From: a virus
DNA: 64,000 nt
Reading direction: 5' to 3' (one strand)
Virus record (IMG/VR): IMGVR_UViG_3300024261_000009
Span: 1-64,000 of that record
Position 1 is the stretch's first letter; each line of letters begins with the position of its first letter. The notes under the pieces were generated by a model that was not told where the DNA came from, did not search any database, and saw only the letters and a program-made list of their open reading frames with translations. A program made the translations under genes and the position numbers. This document shows, in pieces, positions 43,840 to 52,097 of this stretch.

Positions 43840-46800
43840 CTAGATACTCCTGTGTCCCACTCCTCTAGCATTGGGCCGACGTCGTACACGGTGTAGTCTG
43901 AAGTGGCTACGCCTACCTTTAGGTACCTCTTTATACCTCCAGGAACGCGCCTTACGATGTCTTCAGACACGACCATTTCCACGTCAGAGTCTGCCAGTTG
44001 TTTTAGTCTGTTGGGAGTCTCCCTTCTATAAGTGGAAACTCCCCTAAGAACTCCGTGGAGCGCGTCTGCCCAAATAACCACTAACCAGCGATTGTCCTTA
44101 GTACCGTCCTTAGAGTCAAACTCTACGTATCTGACACCACTCTCAGTTTCGTTTAGCAGACTCCTCTCTGTGGGGTCGCTTAGGATAGACCTTACAGTAG
44201 AGTGCCTTATCTCGGAGGTGGGTCTGCTGTACTCGATTGGCGCGCTTAATATGTGCTCGAAAAGAGCATGCTTTTGCGTCCCCTGTATGACCTTCTTTAG
44301 GTACTCGGACTTCGCAATAACAAAGTCTCGTATGAAAACGTGGGGGTTTCTACCGGACAGCCACACCATTGCAGCAGCGATTATAACTCCGTCTAAGAAC
44401 CTACTAGGGATCTCTACCCCCGAGCTTCTCCCGAGCATATTCATGGCTAGGGGGTTGCTATAGGTAACTCTGAGTTCATGTATGTTTTTCAGTAGGTCTG
44501 GGGTGTGTCTAAATACCCCCGTTGTTATCTTTCGTCTAAATTCCCGAAATAAATCCGATCCATATTTTTCTCTAAGCACGACCTTAGGGTTCGGATGGCC
44601 TTCCCTGAGAACCGTGTGGATCTGTATGAAACGGGACACATCAGCTTCATCTCTGAGGTACTGAATTGCAGCGCACCAGAGTTGGCATCTCAGAGTATAA
44701 GACGTAACTTCTTTATTCTCTATATTGCCTCGGACGATTCGAGCTTCGGGGTTTGAAGTTAAAGATCTAACATCCCTCAGTATACCTCTAACGTGAGCAC
44801 TTTGTGCGTTCGACCCCGTGTCCTCGAATTCATCTAAAACAGCACCTAAGGAGCAATTATTCATCTCCTTTCGAAAGCCTGCGGTTGTATAGTTGTCCAT
44901 ACCGAAGGCTGATTCTAACAACCGGTGGTCACCGTCTGCTCCCGTAAGAAGCCCAAGGAACGAGCTTTTTCCGGATCCTCGGGTGCCATTTATTATAGTA
45001 TATAACTGGCGGGGTAGAGCAGAGCAGACGGGGTTTAGCATTATTGCCGCCGCTAAGTACTGACAATCGACGTCCTGATGTTTAAAGCACCACCCTGTGG
45101 ATATTGCTTCTACAAGAAACTCAAAAAGCTTAGGTAAGTCTGATTCGTTTCCCCCTTGAAGGTCCACCACACTAGACAGTTCTTCAGACCAGGAAGGCCT
45201 AATAAGATTAAAATAGTGCTTACCAAGTTTGGGTCCGTCCAGCCTATTCCACCGCAGTGTTCTATCAGTTTGTGACGACTCAGTCCCAACGTAGACATCG
45301 CTGCCGTTTACGATGCACCACCTGTTCTTCGTGGACTCCGCATCTTTATAGGGTATGTAGTGGCAACCGGCTTTCAGTTCTTTCAGCTCACTTAGAGGAG
45401 ACATCTCCTTGATGATCTCTTCGACCGCGATTTTAACGTACTTTTCCTGAAGGGCTTGTTGTTCTAGTAGTGTTAGTTCCCGGATACCATTAGCGGTTAT
45501 CCGCTGCGTTAGGAACTGAGGAACCCCCACCTGCTCTCGAGCCCAGAAGGTAATATTACCTAAGTCACTGCTCAGAGCCGCCTGAAGTTCTGCCGCTCGA
45601 GATGCGTTCCAGCTCCGCATCTCTCTCTTAATTTTATGCCATGCCAGGATTCTACCAACGCCTCCGGCAGTGTCTGTTCCAATAAACATGTATATTGTTC
45701 TTAAGGCTGTAGTAAGCCTACGCACGTACCCCTCTTCAGACTCTTCCTGCCCTATTATAAGCGCACTTATCTCCCCCTTGGAGATATCTGTAAGGATAGC
45801 AGCCTCTTCTACGTACTTGGCTTGCTCTGAAGGGTCCAGTAGGCAGGACCCTTCGTCTATTATGACTTCCCTAACAGCCCTAAGATCGTCTCTGTCCACA
45901 GACCCGAGTCGGTCGTGAAGCCTTTCCAGCACCCACTGATACGCGTACTGGTAGTTCCTTCTATGGCCCCCATCGGTTGCTCTCGCCATCGTGGCGTCTA
46001 ACCACTTAACGCCCCCGTACTTTACGATGGCCTCATCGGGATCCTTGGCACCGACACAGTCCGGCCACGTGAAAACGTGCATAGGTATTCGGTTGTTCCT
46101 AAGCAGGTTTTTTACAATAACGTCCCCGTTGTGCTCCGGTGAGTCCGCTGTCAGTAGACAGGTCTTTATGCCAAAATCTTTTAGTTTATCTAAGTTGGAT
46201 TCCGCAGCCCCCCCAGTAGCCAGGACTATATCGTACTGCATGCCCGCTTGGATTTGGTAGGCCATGTTCGCTATAGAGTCAAACTCGCCTTCCACAATTA
46301 TGGCACTAGAATTAACGGAACTATTAGTTCCTAGTTTAGCTATGTAGTGTTGGAGACCGAAAAACCCCAGGGCGTCATCGGTTTGATCGGACACTTTAAC
46401 AAAGTCTTTTCTCCCGTCGGGGCGTAAAAAATCCGCTCTAAGTTTAATAGCGGATATTTCCGTAGGGGTGCTGTGATACACAAAGGCTAAGGACCCTGTG
46501 TACTCCGCGGTGGTCCACTGTTTTAGATATTCCCGACACCTGTCTGATTCTAGTCCCAGAACCTCGTTCATTATCTTTATAGGAGGAACAACCCCGATAG
46601 GTAAGTGCCTCAGAATTTCGATGTCGTTTCGACAAGGAGCCGGACTTAACACGCCTCTCTTTCTCAGGTAATCTAAGCAAGGCTTAGCAAAATTAAAGGT
46701 GGGGTCCGCTTCCTCGTCCAAAGAAGCTTCAGCCGCCATTCTGAGACAAGTCTTAAGAGCATACTCTGTCGCCTCCCGGGTCTTCTGCATATCTTCGCGC

Positions 46801-47159
46801 TTTTGCAGTTCCTCCGTTACAGCGTTACTTATTGACTTTATTCGGTAGATTCTTTTTAGGTCTAAGGCTACGGAGGACCAATCCTTATTAGCTACCTTGG
46901 ATAGGAACTTTATGGGGTCCGCTTCGAACAACCCGGTAGAAAAACATTTTATAAACCCCTTAGTTGTTACTATATGGCAAGAGGGGGTGTTGTCCAACGT
47001 AGGTGAGTAGGGGCTGTGTCCTACTAGTGATTTACCCTTAACTTGCCACCCGGATCCTGGAGAATACCTTTCCAGAAGGGAGGCCCAATCGGACGTAGAT
47101 AGGGATCTCCACACGTCCTTGTATTTATACCCTCTTCTAGGGCTTCTTTTTTCCGCCAC
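43836..47159 (-). CDS. Primase-helicase fusion
   Basis: A 1107-residue protein starting at GTG with AGGAAG upstream. The N-terminus has a DnaG-like zinc-binding pattern, reduced to CHIVTTKGFIKC around residues 61-72. A TOPRIM domain follows (SAIIVEGEFDSIANM near 290; VLATGGAAE; CLLTADSPEHNGD). The C-terminal half has a P-loop IINGTRGSGKSSF (about 731) and Walker B LGAVLDEFED (about 775), in the style of D5/SF3 primase-helicases. It would prime and unwind the phage replication fork. It is coupled to the polymerase downstream and lies 6 bases after the nuclease gene at 47166. Confidence 0.82.
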   Translation of the reverse strand: MAEKRSPRRGYKYKDVWRSLSTSDWASLLERYSPGSGWQVKGKSLVGHSPYSPTLDNTPSCHIVTTKGFIKCFSTGLFEADPIKFLSKVANKDWSSVALDLKRIYRIKSISNAVTEELQKREDMQKTREATEYALKTCLRMAAEASLDEEADPTFNFAKPCLDYLRKRGVLSPAPCRNDIEILRHLPIGVVPPIKIMNEVLGLESDRCREYLKQWTTAEYTGSLAFVYHSTPTEISAIKLRADFLRPDGRKDFVKVSDQTDDALGFFGLQHYIAKLGTNSSVNSSAIIVEGEFDSIANMAYQIQAGMQYDIVLATGGAAESNLDKLKDFGIKTCLLTADSPEHNGDVIVKNLLRNNRIPMHVFTWPDCVGAKDPDEAIVKYGGVKWLDATMARATDGGHRRNYQYAYQWVLERLHDRLGSVDRDDLRAVREVIIDEGSCLLDPSEQAKYVEEAAILTDISKGEISALIIGQEESEEGYVRRLTTALRTIYMFIGTDTAGGVGRILAWHKIKREMRSWNASRAAELQAALSSDLGNITFWAREQVGVPQFLTQRITANGIRELTLLEQQALQEKYVKIAVEEIIKEMSPLSELKELKAGCHYIPYKDAESTKNRWCIVNGSDVYVGTESSQTDRTLRWNRLDGPKLGKHYFNLIRPSWSEELSSVVDLQGGNESDLPKLFEFLVEAISTGWCFKHQDVDCQYLAAAIMLNPVCSALPRQLYTIINGTRGSGKSSFLGLLTGADGDHRLLESAFGMDNYTTAGFRKEMNNCSLGAVLDEFEDTGSNAQSAHVRGILRDVRSLTSNPEARIVRGNIENKEVTSYTLRCQLWCAAIQYLRDEADVSRFIQIHTVLREGHPNPKVVLREKYGSDLFREFRRKITTGVFRHTPDLLKNIHELRVTYSNPLAMNMLGRSSGVEIPSRFLDGVIIAAAMVWLSGRNPHVFIRDFVIAKSEYLKKVIQGTQKHALFEHILSAPIEYSRPTSEIRHSTVRSILSDPTERSLLNETESGVRYVEFDSKDGTKDNRWLVVIWADALHGVLRGVSTYRRETPNRLKQLADSDVEMVVSEDIVRRVPGGIKRYLKVGVATSDYTVYDVGPMLEEWDTGVSR

Positions 47160-47165
47160 GATTCG

Positions 47166-47984
47166 TCACTTCCTTGCTTGTCTAGCTTTTTCACGTCTTG
47201 CTTTTCTTTCTTCTAGGCACATAATCTTATATTGGCACCAGGAGCAATGCTTTCCTGGGAGTATCTCACCTGTCCCGGCTTCTGTCGCCGCTTTATTTAT
47301 AAACTCTACGGTGGGATGCTCTTCCCAGCCCCCGAAGGAGTTTCTCAGTATTTTATCTCCCCATAGAAGGTCTCCCGTAGAGGTAAAGTACAGGCCGGTT
47401 CTTACGGTATGAACAAAGTCCCAGGTGGTAAAGGCGAGGAGTGAATACGCGTCTAGTTGGTCCTTGGCGTACTTAAGGCTGGGGAATTTTCCTGTCTTAA
47501 GGTCTATTATTACGGCGACTCCGTCCTCAGTTATCAGCGCTCGGTCCATGACGCCTCTAAAGAAGACATCCTTACCGAAAAACCCTGTTGGAGTAAGCTC
47601 CGAGGTCATCCCGAGCCTTACTTCAACAAGGTCCTTCACGACTTTACTTGTTTTCTTGAAGGACTCTATTTTGTCGTTAAAAGCGTGGACGTTGTCCAGC
47701 ATCGATTTGAAATCGTCTTCCTCTTCGTGGACTAGTTGACCTTCCTCTAAGGCTATTATCTCCGCTATTGAAGCCTCCCTACCCCGGGCGGTTTCTTCAG
47801 CGTACTTATGAACCGAGGAACCAACGCGCAACTTAGCGTCATCCAACTCGAAGATTTTTTCTTTTGGGACCACAGTCTTATCTAAGTACTGGTTCTTGAA
47901 CTTCCAGGGGCACTGGATCCCGGTTTTTGCTTTTGAAAGGGACCACGGCGCAAAAGCGGTCGCTTCTGGTGTAAAGAAGGGCAT
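47166..47984 (-). CDS. Cas4/RecB-like Fe-S PD-(D/E)XK nuclease (first copy)
   Basis: A 272-residue nuclease from the ATG at 47984, which has GGAG seven bases upstream; a TTG 12 bases earlier is less likely. One Cys lies near the start (TGIQCPWKF), a His in VGSSVHKYAE, the catalytic part FFRGVMDRALI with IIDLKTGK, QLDAYSLL, and a C-terminal triple HCSWCQYKIMC. The one-plus-three Cys layout holds an Fe-S cluster in Cas4 and AddB. Such nucleases resect or process DNA ends. It is upstream of the primase in the replication operon. Confidence 0.82.
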   Translation of the reverse strand: MPFFTPEATAFAPWSLSKAKTGIQCPWKFKNQYLDKTVVPKEKIFELDDAKLRVGSSVHKYAEETARGREASIAEIIALEEGQLVHEEEDDFKSMLDNVHAFNDKIESFKKTSKVVKDLVEVRLGMTSELTPTGFFGKDVFFRGVMDRALITEDGVAVIIDLKTGKFPSLKYAKDQLDAYSLLAFTTWDFVHTVRTGLYFTSTGDLLWGDKILRNSFGGWEEHPTVEFINKAATEAGTGEILPGKHCSWCQYKIMCLEERKARREKARQARK

Positions 47985-48148
47985 TATTATCTCCAATTTG
48001 TGGGGGAAAGTCTAGGTTGCCTCTGCGGAAGAATTTTGTCCAGACCTTCTTCCTATGCCGGACATTTTTTACCTTACGCGCCCTGAAGTTAGTAAGTTGT
48101 TGTAAGTGTCCCTATTACTATGTAGGTATATAACCACAGTGTAGTTTC

Positions 48149-48178
48149 TTGCGTTACCTGGTAGGTTACTGTAAGCAA
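48149..48178 (+). promoter_or_regulatory. Hairpin in the leader of the sigma-70 gene
   Basis: TTGC-G-TTAC (48149-48157) pairs with GTAAGCAA (48171-48178), eight pairs with one bulged G; a competing ACCT-AGGT hairpin lies inside. It sits between a TATATAA-rich stretch (48125-48133) and the sigma gene. The remainder of the 47985-48201 gap shows no gene. Confidence 0.35.
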
Positions 48179-48261
48179 ATCTTGCCAGGGGAAAAAACTT
48201 CCTGTACGGGGGCAGCATCAAGTCTTTTGAAGATACCATCTTAGACACCTACTACAAGGCC

Positions 48262-49002
48262 TTGTCTACCGTAAAGGTTCTTGGAAGATCCGAAGAGATA
48301 TCCATGTTCCGTAGGTACAGGTCTTCTAGGGATCCTAAACTTAGGAGACTTCTTGTGGAGAGCTGCTTAAAGCTTGTCTTCTCCTTAGCCCGTAAGTACT
48401 GGCTAGACAGGGATCCTGAGTCTCTTCAGGCGTTAATATCCGCAGGAAACGTAGGGCTCATGGAGGCGGTTGACAAATTTGATCCTGACAGAGGAGCTAG
48501 GTTTGCTAGCTATGCTTCCTTCTGGATACTCATGCACGTTAGAACAGAGCTTACGACCCTGCACGACGTTGTTATTCCTTCTTCAAAGGCAAGAAAACTT
48601 CGCATGAGGGCGTCTTCAACAAGGAAAGAGATGGGGATAGAGGAAAGTCCTAGTCCTAGCTCAATGTACTCAAAGCTGGAAGATGTACCTGAGGCTCTGT
48701 CACGATCTACTTGTTCCGACCAAACCACAACTAGTAGTTACGTGCCCGGGCATTCTATACCCGGCGCAGACGTAACCAAGTTGTTTTCCCGTTGGTTTAG
48801 GTTCCTAACTGTCCGGGAACAGTTTGTACTCCGAGCCTACTACGGCCTTCTCGGAGAAGGAGAGGGTTTAAAGCTACGACAAATATCCTCACATTTAGGA
48901 CTCTCGAGTGAGCGGGTTAGGCAAATTAAGGCCTCTGCGCTAACTAAACTTCGCAGGTGGTTTTCCTACGATGGTGTGGATTGTCCTAGTGACGTCATTT
49001 AG
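48262..49002 (+). CDS. Sigma-70 family factor, true start probably upstream
   Basis: From the TTG at 48262 this is a 246-residue sigma factor. Region 2 is clear (LRRLLVESCLKLVFSLARKY, LISAGNVGLMEAVDKFDPDRGARFASYASFWI), and region 4 ends in LRQISSHLGLSSERVRQIKASALTKLR. The reading frame stays open upstream to 48172, and the added residues (SFEDTILDTYYKAL) complete sigma region 1.2, so the TTG start would cut that helix. No ATG, GTG or TTG lies in that upstream stretch; CTG at 48202 has AGGGGA before it, and ATC at 48217 has GGGGG. It would direct core polymerase; the only plus-strand gene among the replication genes. Confidence 0.85.
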   Translation: MSTVKVLGRSEEISMFRRYRSSRDPKLRRLLVESCLKLVFSLARKYWLDRDPESLQALISAGNVGLMEAVDKFDPDRGARFASYASFWILMHVRTELTTLHDVVIPSSKARKLRMRASSTRKEMGIEESPSPSSMYSKLEDVPEALSRSTCSDQTTTSSYVPGHSIPGADVTKLFSRWFRFLTVREQFVLRAYYGLLGEGEGLKLRQISSHLGLSSERVRQIKASALTKLRRWFSYDGVDCPSDVI

Positions 49003-49351
49003 TCTCGCACAGCTCCTTAACAAGGAGCCGTACTTGGTCTTCCGGCACCGGGTGATCCGGGTCAGAAACACATCGGACGGACACATCCGATGTAGAACTG
49101 ACAGTAAAAGACTCCCCGGGAACTAGGACCAGGTTTGCTTTAGCCGTAACCTCCAAGGGGCTCAGGCAGGTAGTACACACGGACGTGGCGTCAGCTATAT
49201 CAACCACCTCTGTAGCTTCCTGAATCAGTCGGGCAGTGGTTTTAAGTTTCTCCCACACTTCGTCAGGGTTGGTGCTCTCCAGTTCTTCCTCGGATTTGGC
49301 AGCAACAATCCCTACCCGTATTCTATGAACGGTTACCTGAAATAGTTTCAT
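48995..49351 (-). CDS. Unknown small protein
   Basis: A 118-residue protein whose ATG overlaps the previous stop (ATGA). It starts with a beta-helix pattern (KLFQVTVHRIRVGIVAAKSEEEL), contains CTTCLSPLEV near residue 60 and a final acidic helix. It converges with the sigma gene and overlaps it by 8 bases. It is not recognised. It is the last gene of the minus-strand operon that includes ParB and RNase H. Confidence 0.55.
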   Translation of the reverse strand: MKLFQVTVHRIRVGIVAAKSEEELESTNPDEVWEKLKTTARLIQEATEVVDIADATSVCTTCLSPLEVTAKANLVLVPGESFTVSSTSDVSVRCVSDPDHPVPEDQVRLLVKELCETK

Positions 49352-49608
49352 AGTTGCTCCATCTGGCTAAGGAAGGTGCTCTCCAGTTCTTCCGTAGTAA
49401 TGAACCCCAAACCTACGTCCTTCGCATATTGTTTAAGCATTTCAAAATCCATTGGTTGGGGGAGGTTTTCTCCGATAAGAGCTCTAAGAAGCCACAGGTC
49501 CTCTTGTTCCAGCACTCGTTTGCGCATGTAAGCTAAGTACTCAGGGTCAATTTCCTGAAGGGCTTCCAAGAGCCGGGTTCCCGCCTCAAGTTCTTTTTCT
49601 CGAGTCAC
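49348..49608 (-). CDS. Small acidic helical protein after ParB
   Basis: An 86-residue protein. I chose the GTG at 49608, which has AGAGGA six bases upstream and shares one base with the ParB-like stop codon; a longer frame to 49656 overlaps ParB without a ribosome site. The sequence is acidic and helical (EIDPEYLAYMRKRVLEQEDL). No family recognised. Coupling on both sides makes it a genuine operon member. Confidence 0.55.
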   Translation of the reverse strand: MTREKELEAGTRLLEALQEIDPEYLAYMRKRVLEQEDLWLLRALIGENLPQPMDFEMLKQYAKDVGLGFITTEELESTFLSQMEQL

Positions 49609-50489
49609 TAGTTCCTCTTCTCTGAAGAAAGTATATTCTTGTCTACTAGGGCCCACTGAAGTCCTTCTATGTAACCCTCCACCCTCGCTTTAACTTTTCC
49701 GTCAGTGATTAAGACCAGGTCCTTCTGGGAAGCTTCTATCTTAGATACCACCTCGGACACCGTTCTCATCCCAACGGATACGGCAGGTTTTTGCTTCCTA
49801 GGTTTTTTTCGCCGGGAAGTCGTAGCTCCCTCGGCTATAGCTTTATCTGCTAGCTCGGAGGCTCGGAGTTCTACCTGCCGAGAAGACAAGCCTTCCGTAA
49901 CAGCCTCCCGAACCAACTCTTCTCTAAGGGCCTTATCTGGAACAGAAATTATAGCTCTTGCGGAGCTGAAACTCAGCTCTTGCTCCACGAGCGCGTCCTT
50001 AACAAAGTCGTCCGCACTTAGAAGAGCCAGTCTCTGCTGTATAGCTTGTGCTCCAAGACCCATCTTGTCCTGGATATCCGGGGAATCCACCCCACCGTCT
50101 AGCAGTTTTTTAATATGTAAGGCCTGCTCATAGGCTGTCCAGGAGTTCTGAGAGGTATTTAGAGCCAACTGAGTTAACAGCCTTCTATCTCCATCGGAGT
50201 GTTCCGGCAGAACCTCAGCCCAAACGCTATGTAAATTGTGCCCCAAGTCGTCAACAGAAACCCCCTCTTCTAGAAGGCTCTCCAGCGCGGCTAAGCGTCT
50301 GTGCCCATCTTCTAAGGTATACTCTTTACCCTCAGGGTGATCAGCGACTTGCCGGACTCTAATTATGCCCTGAAGTCCAAAACTTTTTATTCTGAGAGCT
50401 AAGGTCTCTATGTCCCCGTAGTCCTTGCGGCTATTCTGGTGTGGATTCGTGTCGATAGATTCTATCTTTATTTCCGTTCGTGTAATCAT
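49608..50489 (-). CDS. ParB/Spo0J-like DNA-binding protein
   Basis: A 293-residue protein with the ParB N-terminal layout: IESIDTNPHQNSRKDYGDIETLALRIKSFG (spread over residues 9-38), IIRVR, and EDGHRRLAAL near residue 60, which matches the family's ERR box loosely. A central HTH follows (SPDIQDKMGLGAQAIQQRLALL), then a Lys/Arg-rich linker and a C-terminal segment. Such proteins bind specific DNA sites, and some hydrolyse CTP. In a phage it may act as transcription regulator or in genome handling. No ParA is visible in the window. Confidence 0.78.
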   Translation of the reverse strand: MITRTEIKIESIDTNPHQNSRKDYGDIETLALRIKSFGLQGIIRVRQVADHPEGKEYTLEDGHRRLAALESLLEEGVSVDDLGHNLHSVWAEVLPEHSDGDRRLLTQLALNTSQNSWTAYEQALHIKKLLDGGVDSPDIQDKMGLGAQAIQQRLALLSADDFVKDALVEQELSFSSARAIISVPDKALREELVREAVTEGLSSRQVELRASELADKAIAEGATTSRRKKPRKQKPAVSVGMRTVSEVVSKIEASQKDLVLITDGKVKARVEGYIEGLQWALVDKNILSSEKRN

Positions 50490-50803
50490 GTTACCTTCTT
50501 TCTTGGAGTTTTAACTCTTGCGTCTTCAATAACGTTGTCGCAGTTAGTCTGGGTTTCTGTTCCCATTTCAGTTTCAGTTTCAGTTTCTATTCCAAGTTCA
50601 TCCTTCTCCGCGTCCTCAAGAGCTCGTTTTAATAAAGTACTCAGGGCGGGGGCAAGGAACAGGTTGGCCGCTCTTACAACAGGATTAGACTTAGCCAGTA
50701 AGCTGCCGCCTAGTTTAGCAGCAGCCACTATAATAAGGACTAAAGTCTCCCGAGGTATCTTCTTGAGGGTGAGGTATCTCTTCAAATCTTTTTCCCTCTG
50801 CAC
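50486..50803 (-). CDS. Small protein with Glu-Thr repeat tail
   Basis: A 105-residue protein starting at GTG within the end of the upstream nuclease gene (22-base overlap). The N-terminus is basic; residues about 20-55 are hydrophobic to amphipathic (LVLIIVAAAKLGGSLLA, ANLFLAPALSTLLKRAL). The tail has ETETETEMGTETQT, encoded by a 6-base AGTTTC tandem repeat near 50565-50590 on the plus strand, which is prone to length change. Function unknown; membrane association is possible. Confidence 0.5.
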   Translation of the reverse strand: MQREKDLKRYLTLKKIPRETLVLIIVAAAKLGGSLLAKSNPVVRAANLFLAPALSTLLKRALEDAEKDELGIETETETEMGTETQTNCDNVIEDARVKTPRKKVT

Positions 50804-51612
50804 TCAGACCAGTGCTGACAAAACCTCTCGCTGCACCACCAATTATCAGGACTGGTCTTTGGAAAAACCCCCGCGCTAATGCTTTCTGCTGCGTCCCGGA
50901 TAAGTTCCCCGGACCAGGTTACCTGCTGAGGGGTTAGGGTTGTTCTAACCTTATTAAACCTGGGAACTTTGCCCTTAATTATATTGTCGTACCCAACAGA
51001 AGCGCAGCCCTCCACATTTGCGTACAAGGCGAGCTGGAGGCTGTTCTCCGCGTCCCTGTCGGGCTTTTTCCTTTTGGTCACTTTAGTATCAATGACCTCA
51101 ACCCCGTTAGCTCCGTCTATCAAGTCTATAACTCCTCGAGTTAGGACTCCCTTAACAGGAACCTCAAAGCTTTTCTCAACGGCTAGAGGCACTATCTCTG
51201 GAGCACGGATCTTATGCCACAGTTTATACGCGGCCCTAACTTTGTCGAGCCAGTGGCCTACGGGTTTCTGTTCCCCGGTATCCGGGTCCTCAAGGGAGTC
51301 CAGTTCCGAAAAGTCAGCACTTACGATAGTGCTGGCTTCGTCCAAGGCTTCCTCTAACTCTCTAAGGGTATTAGTTTCCTGCTTAACTCTGAGAGTGTCT
51401 TCTATGATCTTATGTACGCTACGCCCCGTAGCGGTGGCTACACTACCGCCCCCTCGCTTACCTAGGACATAGGTATGGTAGTATCTCCACCCGCACATAT
51501 AGTACTGACTAACCTGGCTAACAGATATGTAGCCTCGGGGTAGGTTTAGCGAGGAGTCTACCTCGGGCGTGTCTAGATCTGATAATTTTATCTTTTTGAA
51601 GTGTTCTGACAT
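50782..51612 (-). CDS. Cas4/RecB-like Fe-S PD-(D/E)XK nuclease (second copy)
   Basis: A 276-residue nuclease from the ATG at 51612, preceded by GGAGG; an upstream extension overlaps RNase H and lacks a ribosome site. Signatures are ISVSQVSQYYMCGWRYYH (first Cys), GRSVHKIIED, VLTRGVIDLID followed by VEVIDTKVTKRK, SLQLALYA, and a C-terminal CSERFCQHWSEC. This is the same one-plus-three Cys plan as the protein at 47166, but the sequences are otherwise dissimilar. Likely processes DNA ends in replication or recombination. Confidence 0.8.
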   Translation of the reverse strand: MSEHFKKIKLSDLDTPEVDSSLNLPRGYISVSQVSQYYMCGWRYYHTYVLGKRGGGSVATATGRSVHKIIEDTLRVKQETNTLRELEEALDEASTIVSADFSELDSLEDPDTGEQKPVGHWLDKVRAAYKLWHKIRAPEIVPLAVEKSFEVPVKGVLTRGVIDLIDGANGVEVIDTKVTKRKKPDRDAENSLQLALYANVEGCASVGYDNIIKGKVPRFNKVRTTLTPQQVTWSGELIRDAAESISAGVFPKTSPDNWWCSERFCQHWSECRGKKI

Positions 51613-52031
51613 AAATCCTCCAGTACTTTTGCCGCTCGAGGTCCGCCCTCTGCCAGTGCGTCTGCCCACTTTGCTTTGGGAGACTCTCTAGGGTGCCAAC
51701 GAAATCGGACTTGGTTTAAATTACGGACACGGTCTAACGCTCTCTGGTGTAGGGGTTTTAGTCCCTTGCTCTTTACGCGGTATACCCCACGAAGTTGCCT
51801 ATCCACCAATTGGCTATCAGTGTAGAGAGTAACTGTCTGGGCTCCTAGAGACTTTGCTTCCTCTAAGCCCCGTATTACGGCTAGGTACTCTGCTACGTTA
51901 TTAGACCCTACTCCGGCTTTCTCGGAGATAGCCGCCATAACGGTACCCTCCGAGTCTCGTATTAAAACGCCTATCCCCATTTTCCCGGGGTTAGGTTTAG
52001 CCTCCCCATCCGTTATAATTTCTAAGTGCAT
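51588..52031 (-). CDS. rnhA: Ribonuclease HI
   Basis: A 147-residue type 1 RNase H. The four acidic catalytic residues are seen: ITDGEAKPNPG (Asp8), NNVAEYLAVI (Glu about 48), LYTDSQL (Asp about 72) and KWADALAEGG (Asp about 127). It would remove RNA primers or RNA-DNA hybrids; the reverse transcriptase elsewhere in the window makes hybrids a possible further substrate, which is inference. GGGGAGAG precedes the ATG. It overlaps the downstream nuclease frame slightly. Confidence 0.9.
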   Translation of the reverse strand: MHLEIITDGEAKPNPGKMGIGVLIRDSEGTVMAAISEKAGVGSNNVAEYLAVIRGLEEAKSLGAQTVTLYTDSQLVDRQLRGVYRVKSKGLKPLHQRALDRVRNLNQVRFRWHPRESPKAKWADALAEGGPRAAKVLEDLCQNTSKR

Positions 52032-52097
52032 ACTCTCCCCTTAAGGTCTTCTGTCATTTTTTGGTACCTGTTTTTTGTTACCAACAAGTCCGCTCCT

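Noticed and set aside
52022-52087. 21-codon leader frame before RNase H starting at TTG with AGGAG
   Set aside because: Coupled position and ribosome site are suggestive, but it is too short and lacks any other support.
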